Shown: positions 35,181 through 43,791 of the stretch, piece by piece | Position numbering within the stretch: position 1 is the stretch's first letter | Layout of the letters: every line of letters starts with the position of its first letter | Assembly: GCA_963663495.1 (NCBI GenBank) | Contig: OY760427.1 | Span: forward strand, 1,302,001 to 1,366,000 | Length of the DNA: 64,000 nt | Origin: G963663495 sp963663495 | GTDB taxonomy: Bacteria; Bacteroidota; Rhodothermia; Rhodothermales; Bin80 | Reading direction: 5' to 3' | Notes under the pieces: generated by a model | Told to the model about the DNA's origin: nothing | Database searches by the model: none | Seen by the model: the letters and a program-made list of their open reading frames with translations, nothing else | Position numbers and translations under genes: made by a program

Positions 35181-35843
35181 ATGATTGCGCGCGAAGGCTA
35201 TACCACTGTCCTATGGGTAGCTCTTCTAACTCTTACGAGTACCGCGTTGTCCGTTTGGCTGCTAGCAGGGATCGTTCGCATGGTCGCCATCCTGCTGTGT
35301 GTGCTCCTAATTGGATTCATCCTGTACTTTTTTCGGGATGTGCCTTGTCAACCGCCCCCTGATGCAGATAACCTTCTCCTGGCACCGGCCGATGGTAGGA
35401 TTATATCTATAGATGATGTGGAAGAGCCGTTGTACATTGGCGGACCCGCAAAGCGAATTTCTATCTTCCTCTCCGTGTTCAATGTACACGTTAACAGGAT
35501 ACCGGCAACCGGGATTCTGGAATATGATCAGTATGTATCCGGCGATTACTATGTCGCGTGGCATCCGAAGTCGTCGGAGTTAAACGAACGATCCCAGCTG
35601 GGAGTGAAGCATCCTTCAGGCACCAAGGTACTATTCAAGCAGATTGCCGGACTATTGGCCAGACGCGTTGTGTACCATGTCGCCGTAGGGGATAGTGTGA
35701 AGGCCGGGCAGCGTATGGGAATCATCAAGCTAGGCTCACGTGTGAACGTATACGTGCCAGAAGGGGTGTTGATCGCCGTACACGAAGGGGATCGTGTACG
35801 AGCCGGCGAATCGGTATTGGGTAACCTCGACGGGGCATTGTAG
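35181..35843 (+). CDS. psd: Phosphatidylserine decarboxylase proenzyme
   Basis: Makes phosphatidylethanolamine from phosphatidylserine at the inner membrane, immediately downstream of the synthase step encoded by the next gene. The 220-residue form starts at MIAREGYTTVLW and has two hydrophobic segments (about 9-52), then LLAPADGRIISID and FLSVFNVHVNRIPATG, typical of short bacterial PSDs. The self-cleavage site is GSR in KLGSRVNVYVP (about residue 188), whose Ser becomes the pyruvoyl group. The frame is open upstream into mtaB on the other strand, so earlier starts are rejected. The gap to pssA is 4 bp, indicating an operon. Confidence 0.93.
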   Translation: MIAREGYTTVLWVALLTLTSTALSVWLLAGIVRMVAILLCVLLIGFILYFFRDVPCQPPPDADNLLLAPADGRIISIDDVEEPLYIGGPAKRISIFLSVFNVHVNRIPATGILEYDQYVSGDYYVAWHPKSSELNERSQLGVKHPSGTKVLFKQIAGLLARRVVYHVAVGDSVKAGQRMGIIKLGSRVNVYVPEGVLIAVHEGDRVRAGESVLGNLDGAL

Positions 35844-35847
35844 CAAT

Positions 35848-36663
35848 ATGTCCCGGAAATCGCCAATAACCCAGCCAGAAGAGACGCGGCGCCCTCGTCG
35901 TCCACGGCAGATTCCACGCGTCGCTGTTCCATCGTTTTTTACTCTCATGAACCTGTTCGCAGGGTTCTTGGCCATCACCCAGATACACGAGGAACAGTAT
36001 GAGTATGCATGCTACCTGATAATCCTCGCTGGCTTCTTTGATCTCCTGGATGGGATGGTAGCGCGCTTGGCTAACGGTCAATCACGCTTTGGCATGGAGC
36101 TTGATTCACTCAGCGATGTCGTTTCATTTGGCGTCGCTCCTTCGTACCTGATATACATCTACGCACTGTCAGGCTCCGGTGTCTTCGGCCTGTTGGCGTC
36201 GGCAGTACCGGTCCTCTGCGCCGCGGTGCGGTTGGCTAGGTTCAATGTGATGCATGACGGATCAGGATCATCATATTTTCACGGCCTGCCCGCTCCCGCG
36301 CAAGCACTGGCCATTGTAGCCCTTGTCTTGAACGAACACCTAACCGGTAGACTGTTTCCGCTCTTTGATCTTGAGGAGGTACACGTAATGGTTATCCTTT
36401 TCCCACTGTCCTTCCTTATGTTGACCTCAATTCGCTTCGAAGCCATACCGCGGCCAACGATCCGGTACGTGCAGCTTCATCCTTATATGGCAATGGCCTT
36501 CATATCCGCGGGAGTCATAACGGCGGTGTTTCAGCAGACGGGCTTTTTGATTGCAATTACCGCGTATATTGTGCTGGGTATCGTGCGAGCTGGCATGGAA
36601 GTCGTCAGAGGTATCCGAGATGCCACACCTGAACCCTTGGAGTCTGACCAATACCATGTATAA
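35848..36663 (+). CDS. pssA: CDP-diacylglycerol-serine O-phosphatidyltransferase
   Basis: Integral membrane enzyme transferring phosphatidyl from CDP-diacylglycerol to serine. Its product is the substrate of psd just upstream. The CDP-alcohol phosphatidyltransferase motif is visible as DGMVARLANGQSRFGMELDS followed by LSDVVSFG. About six to eight hydrophobic segments follow a basic N-terminus (ETRRPRRPRQIPR). Length 271 residues is normal. Start at ATG 35848 sits 4 bp after the psd stop; the gene end overlaps the purS start by 8 bp, so psd-pssA-purS is probably one transcript. Confidence 0.94.
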   Translation: MSRKSPITQPEETRRPRRPRQIPRVAVPSFFTLMNLFAGFLAITQIHEEQYEYACYLIILAGFFDLLDGMVARLANGQSRFGMELDSLSDVVSFGVAPSYLIYIYALSGSGVFGLLASAVPVLCAAVRLARFNVMHDGSGSSYFHGLPAPAQALAIVALVLNEHLTGRLFPLFDLEEVHVMVILFPLSFLMLTSIRFEAIPRPTIRYVQLHPYMAMAFISAGVITAVFQQTGFLIAITAYIVLGIVRAGMEVVRGIRDATPEPLESDQYHV

Positions 36664-36934
36664 GGCCCACATTACGGTGATGCTCCGCCCGGCGATTCTT
36701 GACCCACAAGGGAAGGCCGCGCATCATGCGCTTGAGAACTTGGGTTTCAACAAAATCCAGAGCGTAAGGATCGGGAAGTTCGTGGAGATAGAGCTGGAGG
36801 AGGAAGCAGAGCAGGCGGCGCTGGCAACTGCCCACGCCGCCTGCCAGAAGCTGCTCGCTAACCCGGTGATGGAGGACTACGAGATCACGCTAGAGCCTGT
36901 CGGTTTCAGGTCGGCTAGAAGCCAAAGTTCCTGA
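36656..36934 (+). CDS. purS: Phosphoribosylformylglycinamidine synthase subunit PurS
   Basis: Small subunit of the PurSQL complex of purine synthesis, which converts FGAR to FGAM. The 92 residues MYKAHITVMLRPAILDPQGK and ALENLGFNKIQSVRIGKFVE match the PurS pattern, with LANPVMEDYEI near the C-terminus. It starts at ATG 36656 inside the end of pssA. purQ and purL are not adjacent in this window. The 3' end converges with and overlaps by 20 bp the receptor gene on the other strand. Confidence 0.93.
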   Translation: MYKAHITVMLRPAILDPQGKAAHHALENLGFNKIQSVRIGKFVEIELEEEAEQAALATAHAACQKLLANPVMEDYEITLEPVGFRSARSQSS

Positions 36935-39752
36935 ACCGATAGCTAAGGTTCAGGAGAACGTAACGCCCGAGCACTTGGGTGCGGCTGTCTTCGACGTACA
37001 ACTCCGTAATGCTGCGGTTGATACCGTTCTCCTGATTGAAGATGTCTCCCACGACCATCTTGACTTCTACGGCATCCTGCTGCATGAATTTGTAACCTAC
37101 ACCCGCACTCATGATGAATGTCGTCGGATAGAGCTCCTCGTCAAGTCCGAGGTAGTCATTGTATCGTCCGCCGGTCTCCAGCACCAGCCCACCAGCCGGG
37201 AGCCACGAGAACCGTAACCCGGTATCATGCCGGTAGTAATTCTCGTCTAGCTCCTGGTAGAAGGAGTTGGAGGCGATAGTATAGTCGGCACTGTAGGTAA
37301 CTGTGAAGTCAAGGTTGGGGCTGATGTTGCTACCAATAGTAAGCCCACTGGTGCCGGTCACCTGCGTACCCGTGTTTACCTGTCCGTTGATGAGCCCCGG
37401 CGTACGCGAATACCGGACGCCACCGCGAAAATTGACATTGCTCTTCAAGAATTCCACAGGCGCGCCAAAGCCGAAAAATGAACGCGCACTGATATTCGGA
37501 TCGGTCAGGTTGATAGGCTGCGAAAACTGGGCACCTTGGGAAAGAACAATGCCCCGGTCCAGTACCATTTCGTTGGATGCAAGGAGGGATGCCGTACCAA
37601 TAGGATCCTTCTCGTACGTGAAGTCCATAAACGCATAGATCATGCGGCCTTCACGCCAGTTGCCGCGGCGTCCACGGAGGCGGATGTTGTGCGTGAAACT
37701 GGGCTTGAGATTCGGATTGCCAGTCGAAAGGAACAATGGATTCGTGTTATCAACAACATCCTGAAGCTGGCTCACGGACGGCGTCCTCGTTCCCGTGCGG
37801 TAATCAATGTCAAGATCAAATCCGTCGACTAACTCAATCTCAACCTCTACTTCCGGTAGAATGCTAAAGAAAGAGCGGTCAAGTACATACGGCAGCGGAT
37901 AGGTCTGGTCACCCAGCAACTGCTCGTTTTGTGCCTCCAATCCTAGCTGGATTTCAATCCGCTCCCCTACATTCTTCTGCAGGGAAATGCCGCCGCGCTG
38001 GCGCACCACATTGTTATCAAAAAGACTGGAAAATGATGGATCAACGACAGTGTATAATCCGGTCCTCAAGTCGCGCACAAAGGCATATCGATCCGAGACA
38101 TTGCGCCCGACAGAAGGCTCGTAACTCAAGCGCAGCATGGTCGTCTCACCTAGCCGCTCCGTGAAGTCTATATCAAACCCAAGGGACCTCCCGGCGGACT
38201 GGTTGTCAAGTACCTGATCGTATGTTGAGTCGTCGCTGGCCGAGCGCTGAATATAAAACTCCGTGACAGACACCTGGTCTGTGTTGCCCCATTGGTCGTT
38301 GAATCCAATTTCCAGGTTAGCAGAAATCGTTCGTCCAGGCTTGGCGAACCGGTGACGGTAGAGGATGTCCGTAGACGAAGTGAGGCCGCGGTCGTCCGTA
38401 CTGTAGTCGTTAATCGCGTTGTTGAGTAGTGCTCCTGTACTGCGGGTGTTGATGCCGCGAAGCAGGCTCGTGGACGCATTGTTCTGGAAGCTCAGGCTCG
38501 GGCGAATTAGCAGTGAGTTATTCTCATTGATTTCGTACGAAATCCTGCCATTCATGCGATGATTGATATTCGTGCTGCTAGACTGCGCAGTCTCGTTGTA
38601 GAATTGAGACTGTTCGCTGGCAAGGAAGAGCTCCCGATCAAGGAATGTATCGTTGGAGTTGGCCATCCGATTGAAAAAGTAGCTCCCATTGACTTTCAAA
38701 CGCGAGCCAATCTCATCGGAATAGTTCACACCAGTAGAAGTAGTGGTATTCAACCCGCTCTGGTTGCTAACAAGAAAATCACGTGGGTTAAAGCCCGAGC
38801 TCCCTCCCCGTCTGCCGCCACCTCTGCGCGCCCCTCCGCCTCCGCGCATGCGCATGCCCCTGCCAGACGAGGCACGCCCCGTGATACCTAGCAGATCTTC
38901 AAACGCGAAGTTCTGAATATTAACGTTGTTCGCGAGTCCGATCAGTGAGATCCGGCGGTCGTTATTAAAGATGTTCGCGTTGCCACCCGACGCGTAGCGA
39001 GACTCGTCACCGTAACCACCGTAAACCTTGCCAAACTGGCCATTCCTCATGTCGGCACGCGTGACGATATTGATGGTTCTTTCGGCGTTACCATCGTTGA
39101 ACCCTGTAAACTGAGCTTGATCACTCTGGCGGTCAAAGATCTCTACGCTCTGTACCACTTCTGCAGGGAGATTTTGGAGTGCGGTAGTCGGGTCGTTACC
39201 AAAGAACTCCCGGCCATCAACCATCACACGCTGCACCTGCTCACCTTGCGCTTCCACTTGGCCATCCTGGACAACCATGCCTGGCATCTTTTCGACAAGA
39301 TCCTGGGCTGATGCGTCGGTGCCCATCGTAAACGCATCGGCATTGAAAATGGTCGTATCACCGCTAACCCGGATCCGCTCCTGAACATCCTCGACTAGAA
39401 TTTCCTCCATGGCGATTACATCCTCCTGCAAGAGGATTCTGCCTGCATCGGCGATGGGGGTCGCTACTTGGATATCCCGGTGCAACGTTTCATACCCAAC
39501 AAACGATAGCCGCAAGCGATATTGTCCCGTTGTGGGGACTTGCAGGGCAAACCTGCCGCCTAGATTAGATGCGGTGGCGTTTGAGTAGGATGAGTCAGGT
39601 GTATTCCAGAGAAGCACAGTTACTCCCGGCATCAGCTCGGAAGTCGTGTTATCAGCGACCTGGCCGGTTACCTGGAACGCGGCCGGTCGCTGAGCCTGCG
39701 CAAGAGAGACGAATCCGATCAGCGCAAGCGAAAGGCACTGAATTCGTTGCAT
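36915..39752 (-). CDS. TonB-dependent receptor-like outer-membrane protein
   Basis: A 945-residue outer-membrane protein from Met at 39752 (MQRIQCLSLALIGFVSLAQA), which has a good signal peptide; an in-frame ATG 30 bp earlier is less likely. After cleavage comes a carboxypeptidase-regulatory-like domain (VTGQVADNTTSELMPGVTVL, GRFALQVPTTGQYRLRLSFV), then a plug-like region (DLVEKMPGMVVQDGQVEAQG, VMVDGREFFGNDPTTALQNL) and a beta-barrel of the OMP_b-brl_3 type. A Gly/Arg-rich loop (RGMRMRGGGGARRGGGRRGG) lies at about residue 300. It ends LSYRFRNFGF with the terminal Phe expected for barrel assembly. Substrate unknown; no SusD partner or TonB box is evident. Confidence 0.88.
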   Translation of the reverse strand: MQRIQCLSLALIGFVSLAQAQRPAAFQVTGQVADNTTSELMPGVTVLLWNTPDSSYSNATASNLGGRFALQVPTTGQYRLRLSFVGYETLHRDIQVATPIADAGRILLQEDVIAMEEILVEDVQERIRVSGDTTIFNADAFTMGTDASAQDLVEKMPGMVVQDGQVEAQGEQVQRVMVDGREFFGNDPTTALQNLPAEVVQSVEIFDRQSDQAQFTGFNDGNAERTINIVTRADMRNGQFGKVYGGYGDESRYASGGNANIFNNDRRISLIGLANNVNIQNFAFEDLLGITGRASSGRGMRMRGGGGARRGGGRRGGSSGFNPRDFLVSNQSGLNTTTSTGVNYSDEIGSRLKVNGSYFFNRMANSNDTFLDRELFLASEQSQFYNETAQSSSTNINHRMNGRISYEINENNSLLIRPSLSFQNNASTSLLRGINTRSTGALLNNAINDYSTDDRGLTSSTDILYRHRFAKPGRTISANLEIGFNDQWGNTDQVSVTEFYIQRSASDDSTYDQVLDNQSAGRSLGFDIDFTERLGETTMLRLSYEPSVGRNVSDRYAFVRDLRTGLYTVVDPSFSSLFDNNVVRQRGGISLQKNVGERIEIQLGLEAQNEQLLGDQTYPLPYVLDRSFFSILPEVEVEIELVDGFDLDIDYRTGTRTPSVSQLQDVVDNTNPLFLSTGNPNLKPSFTHNIRLRGRRGNWREGRMIYAFMDFTYEKDPIGTASLLASNEMVLDRGIVLSQGAQFSQPINLTDPNISARSFFGFGAPVEFLKSNVNFRGGVRYSRTPGLINGQVNTGTQVTGTSGLTIGSNISPNLDFTVTYSADYTIASNSFYQELDENYYRHDTGLRFSWLPAGGLVLETGGRYNDYLGLDEELYPTTFIMSAGVGYKFMQQDAVEVKMVVGDIFNQENGINRSITELYVEDSRTQVLGRYVLLNLSYRFRNFGF

Positions 39753-39939
39753 GCAGGACATGTCGTAAGATATGGATGACAATTGGTTGGAAATCTATAT
39801 GAAGTTGGAACGGATAGGCAGCTGATTAGACGATTAGCTCGCCGCGTACATTCCATGCAGGGGATCGGGAATGGATACATCCTGTTCACCGTCAAACCAA
39901 GGAATATTCGCATATGACTGAACGAACCCAATATTGGGC

Positions 39940-40698
39940 GTGAAAAGCGACGAACATCGCCGTGGAAGACTGCTCAGCCGCCGGGAGGCGATGCACCTGT
40001 TGGCAAGTGCAGTCCTCGTAGTTCCGGGGCGCGGGCAGACGTTGCCGTCATGTATTGGAGTGCCGGAACTAACCGAGGGCCCCTTCTTTGCGGATATTGA
40101 CCTGGAACGGTCAGATATACGTGTTGAGCCCTCTACCCTGGCAGTGCTGCCAGGTATATCGCTCATCCTGCGCTTTTTGGTGTCTCAGGTAGATGTCGAC
40201 GGTTGTGCGCCACTGAAAGGAGCGCTCGTTAATGTCTGGCAGTGCGATGCTCTGGGGCGTTATTCGGGCTTCAGCGCCGGAGGTGGCGCGGAAGATCACA
40301 AATTTCTGCGTGGCTATCAGAAAACTGATGATGGTGGCATGGCTGAGTTCCTGACGATTTTCCCTGGCTGGTACCCAGGGCGCGCTGTTCATATTCATTT
40401 CAAGATCCGAACAGAAAATACCGACCGCCAAGCCTACGAATTCACGTCACAGCTTTTCTTCGACGAAGACATGACTGATCGTATCCACGCAAACGAGCCC
40501 TATGCAGCTCAGGGAGTGCGGACTACGCGCAATGAGCACGATGGAATTTACCGTAACGGTGGAGATAACCTGATACTTGACCTGGAGCAGACCAACAAAG
40601 GGTTCGCATCAACATTCAGCATAGGACTAGACCTGGCAGACGTTTCCGTTGGGAGGTCCGATGGGCGCAGGCGCCCTGAAAGGCGGGGTCGCAACTAA
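39940..40698 (+). CDS. Intradiol ring-cleavage dioxygenase (protocatechuate 3,4-dioxygenase-like)
   Basis: Non-haem Fe(III) enzyme family that opens catechol-type rings between the hydroxyls. The iron ligands of the family can be placed: Tyr in NVWQCDALGRYSGF (about 102), Tyr in FPGWYPGR (about 147), and His-His in GRAVHIHFKI. The N-terminus has LSRREAMHLLASAVLVV, a twin-arginine-like signal, so the enzyme is probably exported. ELTEGPFF near residue 45 is also typical. Possible starts are TTG 39934 or GTG 39940; no strong ribosome binding site separates them. No other aromatic-degradation gene is nearby, so the substrate is unknown. Confidence 0.87.
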   Translation: MKSDEHRRGRLLSRREAMHLLASAVLVVPGRGQTLPSCIGVPELTEGPFFADIDLERSDIRVEPSTLAVLPGISLILRFLVSQVDVDGCAPLKGALVNVWQCDALGRYSGFSAGGGAEDHKFLRGYQKTDDGGMAEFLTIFPGWYPGRAVHIHFKIRTENTDRQAYEFTSQLFFDEDMTDRIHANEPYAAQGVRTTRNEHDGIYRNGGDNLILDLEQTNKGFASTFSIGLDLADVSVGRSDGRRRPERRGRN

Positions 40699-40710
40699 GG
40701 CCGATACTGA

Positions 40711-43242
40711 CTATCGCAGGAACGTATAGCTCAGCTTAACCAAAAACACATTCGTGGGGAAAATATCGAACGTGTCGCGCAGCTGATTTAGCGAGCCCTG
40801 TTCAAATGGAGACATGTCCGCGCTGGCAAACGCATCGAAGTCATCGTCTCCTCGCCGAGATTGCGACCACACTACGAACAGCGTGGAACCGGGCCGGTAT
40901 TCCCAGCGAACCACAGAGTTGGTCTGGAAGCTGCTAACAGAGAAGTCGTATAACTTCGGGAAGTCGCTCACCGGCACTATAGCATCACGATTTGTCAGAA
41001 TGCCCAAGTCGTCGTATGTGCCACGGGCAACAAAGAGTTGTCCGTAGAACTGGAGTGACAGCTTTGGGGTCAACGTGATGGAGCTCCTCAAGGTGGCGTC
41101 CACTCCGCGCGTGTCGCGACGGCCGAAAACCGGCAGATAGTGCCGCCCCACATCGTCATAAGGCTCGGCCATGGATAACGCATTAGCCGTGCTGCCGTCT
41201 TGTGCGAAGGAAACGAACATTTCTACATCCTCGGGCTCCGTGTCGCTTTCATCGGCAATCATCCAGCGTCCAAGTGATTGCGCAAAGGCCTCATTGGAAG
41301 CCCACTCTGACACGTTGTTTTCCCGGCCGGCCTGCAGTTGGGCCTCTATGCTAAAACGGGATGATACATCCCACTGACCAAACATTCCCGCCTCAATCGT
41401 TCGCCCCCCGTTGCCGAAGACCTGCAGCTCAATAGCCGGGCCTGCGACCCAATTGCGCCGCACATCGGAGGTGATAGAAAACTCAAGCTCTACTTCGCGA
41501 GGACGTTTTCGTGGTCCGATCCCCCGGGTCTCTACGATATCATACCCACCAAACAGGTAATCTCCACGAGACCCCAACTCAATCCTATTGAAGCGCTGTG
41601 TGGTCCAATCCGATCTCAGAAAGTAGAAGAAGCCGTTCGAAAGTCCATCCTCATAGGAAAACGAGTTGCCGAGAAAGAGCCAGGCCTCTCCTCGTTGAAA
41701 CGGCCCGAACGGATCACCGCCATTGACTTGGTGGATGACGCCGCCCCTGACGCTGAAGTAATTGTTCTGACGCAAGCGGCCCAGATCGTTTGGGTTGAAA
41801 CCGTTGCTTATCAGGTTGAATCCCGTTGCAAAATTCCAAATGCTGCGCTGGCGATCTATTCCCGCCGTGAGCGCGAAGCCCTGCTCAAGCGCTTCGTCCG
41901 GCACATCACGCCGGGTCGTACTTATCTGGCCATCAAAGCGAACATTGTTGTCAAACAGGCGCATGTCCCAGTCGAATCCCCCGGCAACGCTGCGGACTGG
42001 ATCATCAATGGCACGGTTTACATAGGTCGCGATCCCGCCGATACTGGAAAGGCGGCCGACCTGTTGCCGAACGCGTCCGACGCCGTAGTAGGTCTCCGGC
42101 GAGAAGGATTCTCCGCTTGCGGCGCCGAAAAAACCCAGCGACAATCCACGGCCGGATTGTCCGGAAAGCTTGCCTGCGCCAATAACAGGTGCGCGAGAGC
42201 CGACGCGGCGCGTATACAGCAAGGAGCCCCCACGGTCCAGATCATACCTAAAGATTTGCGTACCCTCGGTAAAGAATGGGCGGCGCTCCGGGAAGAAGGA
42301 CTCAAATGCGGTCAGGTTCAATTCTGCGGGGTCCGCGTCTACTTGACCAAAATCAGGATTGATCGTCGCATCAAGTGTAAAGTTGGAGGTGATTCCCACT
42401 TTGATGTCTCCACCAACATCTGCATTTGTGCTGCGGAAAAGCGTGCGTTCCACCTCGCCCTCCTCCGTCGTGTGCTGGGAGACACTGTACGGAATTACCT
42501 GCAGGTTCCTACGGGGATGGATACTTCTGATGCCCTCCAGAACACCGTACCTCGCCACCGTACCGCTGCTGCGTTCAGCGCTGGGAATCATCACCCACTC
42601 GCTGGTTTCATCGAGCCTCGGGACATAGCGCGAAAAATTGATGCCCCAGCGCTGGACCGATGCATCGGAGAAGCGGAGCATGGAATAGGGAATGCGCATC
42701 TCCACCTCCCATCCCGTTGCGGTCGTCCGTGCCGAGGCATCCCAGATCGCGTCCCATGACGACTGAAACGGAAATCGTCTGCCCCCATCGTCACCACCCC
42801 CACCGGAGCCTCGTCCGGTATAGATTCCGTCTGCTTGGAGGCCGCCGGCGTTTATTGCAAAATTGTAGGCCGTCTTCCGGTCAAAATAGGAATCAATGGA
42901 TACGGTGAACCAATCGGCCCGCGTAAACATGTCACGCCGCCCCAGCGTCTCAAGGATCTCATCAGGGCTTGAGTCGTGCAGCGTGGCACCAATATACAGC
43001 GCAGAAGTGCCGTACAGTATCCGCACCTCGGTCTGGTGCGTGGCAGGCGCTCCTTCGGTAGGTTCATACTGAAGGAAGTCTGAGGCGAATGGTGCTGTTT
43101 GCCAATCCGCTTCGCTGAGTACGCCGTCTATACGGATCGTACCTTGGACGGGCTTTGCCAGAAGCGTGCAGGCGGGTTCACACTCCGGCAGTGGAGTGGC
43201 GAGCATGGTAAGAACCGCAAGGAGGATAACCATAGGAGTCAA
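40711..43242 (-). CDS. DUF5916 outer-membrane protein with CBM9-like N-terminal domain
   Basis: An 843-residue secreted protein of unknown function. The signal peptide is MTPMVILLAVLTMLATPLPE. Residues about 30-210 form a carbohydrate-binding family 9-like domain (TIRIDGVLSEADWQTAPFAS, ILYGTSALYIGATLHDSSPD, WDASARTTATGWEVEMRIPY). The rest, with TLDATINPDFGQVDADPAEL and FFPERRPFFTEGTQIF, is the DUF5916 region, predicted as an outer-membrane barrel; it ends LVKLSYTFLR. The gene converges with the dioxygenase, 12 bp apart. Proteins of this family are common in Bacteroidota and relatives, often near TonB receptors. Confidence 0.88.
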   Translation of the reverse strand: MTPMVILLAVLTMLATPLPECEPACTLLAKPVQGTIRIDGVLSEADWQTAPFASDFLQYEPTEGAPATHQTEVRILYGTSALYIGATLHDSSPDEILETLGRRDMFTRADWFTVSIDSYFDRKTAYNFAINAGGLQADGIYTGRGSGGGGDDGGRRFPFQSSWDAIWDASARTTATGWEVEMRIPYSMLRFSDASVQRWGINFSRYVPRLDETSEWVMIPSAERSSGTVARYGVLEGIRSIHPRRNLQVIPYSVSQHTTEEGEVERTLFRSTNADVGGDIKVGITSNFTLDATINPDFGQVDADPAELNLTAFESFFPERRPFFTEGTQIFRYDLDRGGSLLYTRRVGSRAPVIGAGKLSGQSGRGLSLGFFGAASGESFSPETYYGVGRVRQQVGRLSSIGGIATYVNRAIDDPVRSVAGGFDWDMRLFDNNVRFDGQISTTRRDVPDEALEQGFALTAGIDRQRSIWNFATGFNLISNGFNPNDLGRLRQNNYFSVRGGVIHQVNGGDPFGPFQRGEAWLFLGNSFSYEDGLSNGFFYFLRSDWTTQRFNRIELGSRGDYLFGGYDIVETRGIGPRKRPREVELEFSITSDVRRNWVAGPAIELQVFGNGGRTIEAGMFGQWDVSSRFSIEAQLQAGRENNVSEWASNEAFAQSLGRWMIADESDTEPEDVEMFVSFAQDGSTANALSMAEPYDDVGRHYLPVFGRRDTRGVDATLRSSITLTPKLSLQFYGQLFVARGTYDDLGILTNRDAIVPVSDFPKLYDFSVSSFQTNSVVRWEYRPGSTLFVVWSQSRRGDDDFDAFASADMSPFEQGSLNQLRDTFDIFPTNVFLVKLSYTFLR

Positions 43243-43482
43243 GAGGATAGGGAAGTTGTACTCTCAGACAACGCCCCATGTTGCCCCATACCAATAAGCC
43301 GGGGCTGGTTGGTCCTACCATGAAGATCACGACTACCCTGTGTGTTGAGCACCGACTAACCGAGCAAAAACATTCCGCGTGACTTGCCCTTTCTAACCAA
43401 GCCGAGCCTCGGCTATGGGGCCGGGGGAGCGGCGAACGGGCAGTCCGCTGGGACAAACTCCTTTCTGATAGGTGTAATAAAA
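43243..43482. other. Intergenic region before the second TnpB element
   Basis: No gene recognised. It should include the DUF5916 promoter on the minus strand. The last 8 bp (43475-43482, TAATAAAA) are the left copy of the element's flanking direct repeat. Confidence 0.5.
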
Positions 43483-43655
43483 GGGGGTTATATGGCTGAG
43501 TGCCACGCGTTTTCGCAGGAGTTACTTTTTGTGCTTTGGTGGTGCAGACAGGATGGCTTTCGCCAGTTTTTTGTAATCGGTTCCCGCTTTTCATGAAAAC
43601 ACTGCAATTATTTCAAATAACCCAACACGTGGGTACTCATGCTATATAATCACCA
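43483..43655. repeat. MITE-like 173-bp module at the left end of the TnpB element
   Basis: Bounded by GGGGGTTATATGGCTGAGTG on the left and, inverted on the right, GGTGATTATATAGCATGAGT. It encodes nothing convincing. The same module occurs at 26236-26360 plus 28432-28485 in copy 1, interrupted there by IS66. Both element copies carry it, so it moves with the tnpB module as one unit. Confidence 0.65.
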
Positions 43656-43791
43656 TATATTAGGGAGTTATATACCACAGTGCCATGCCCGAAACGGTTA
43701 GTGCATACCGCAATATCACATACAGGCTGTTGCCCGGAAGTCGGAGTAACGCCAAGCAACTGCTGGATTAGTAGCGGGTGCGTGTAGGTTT

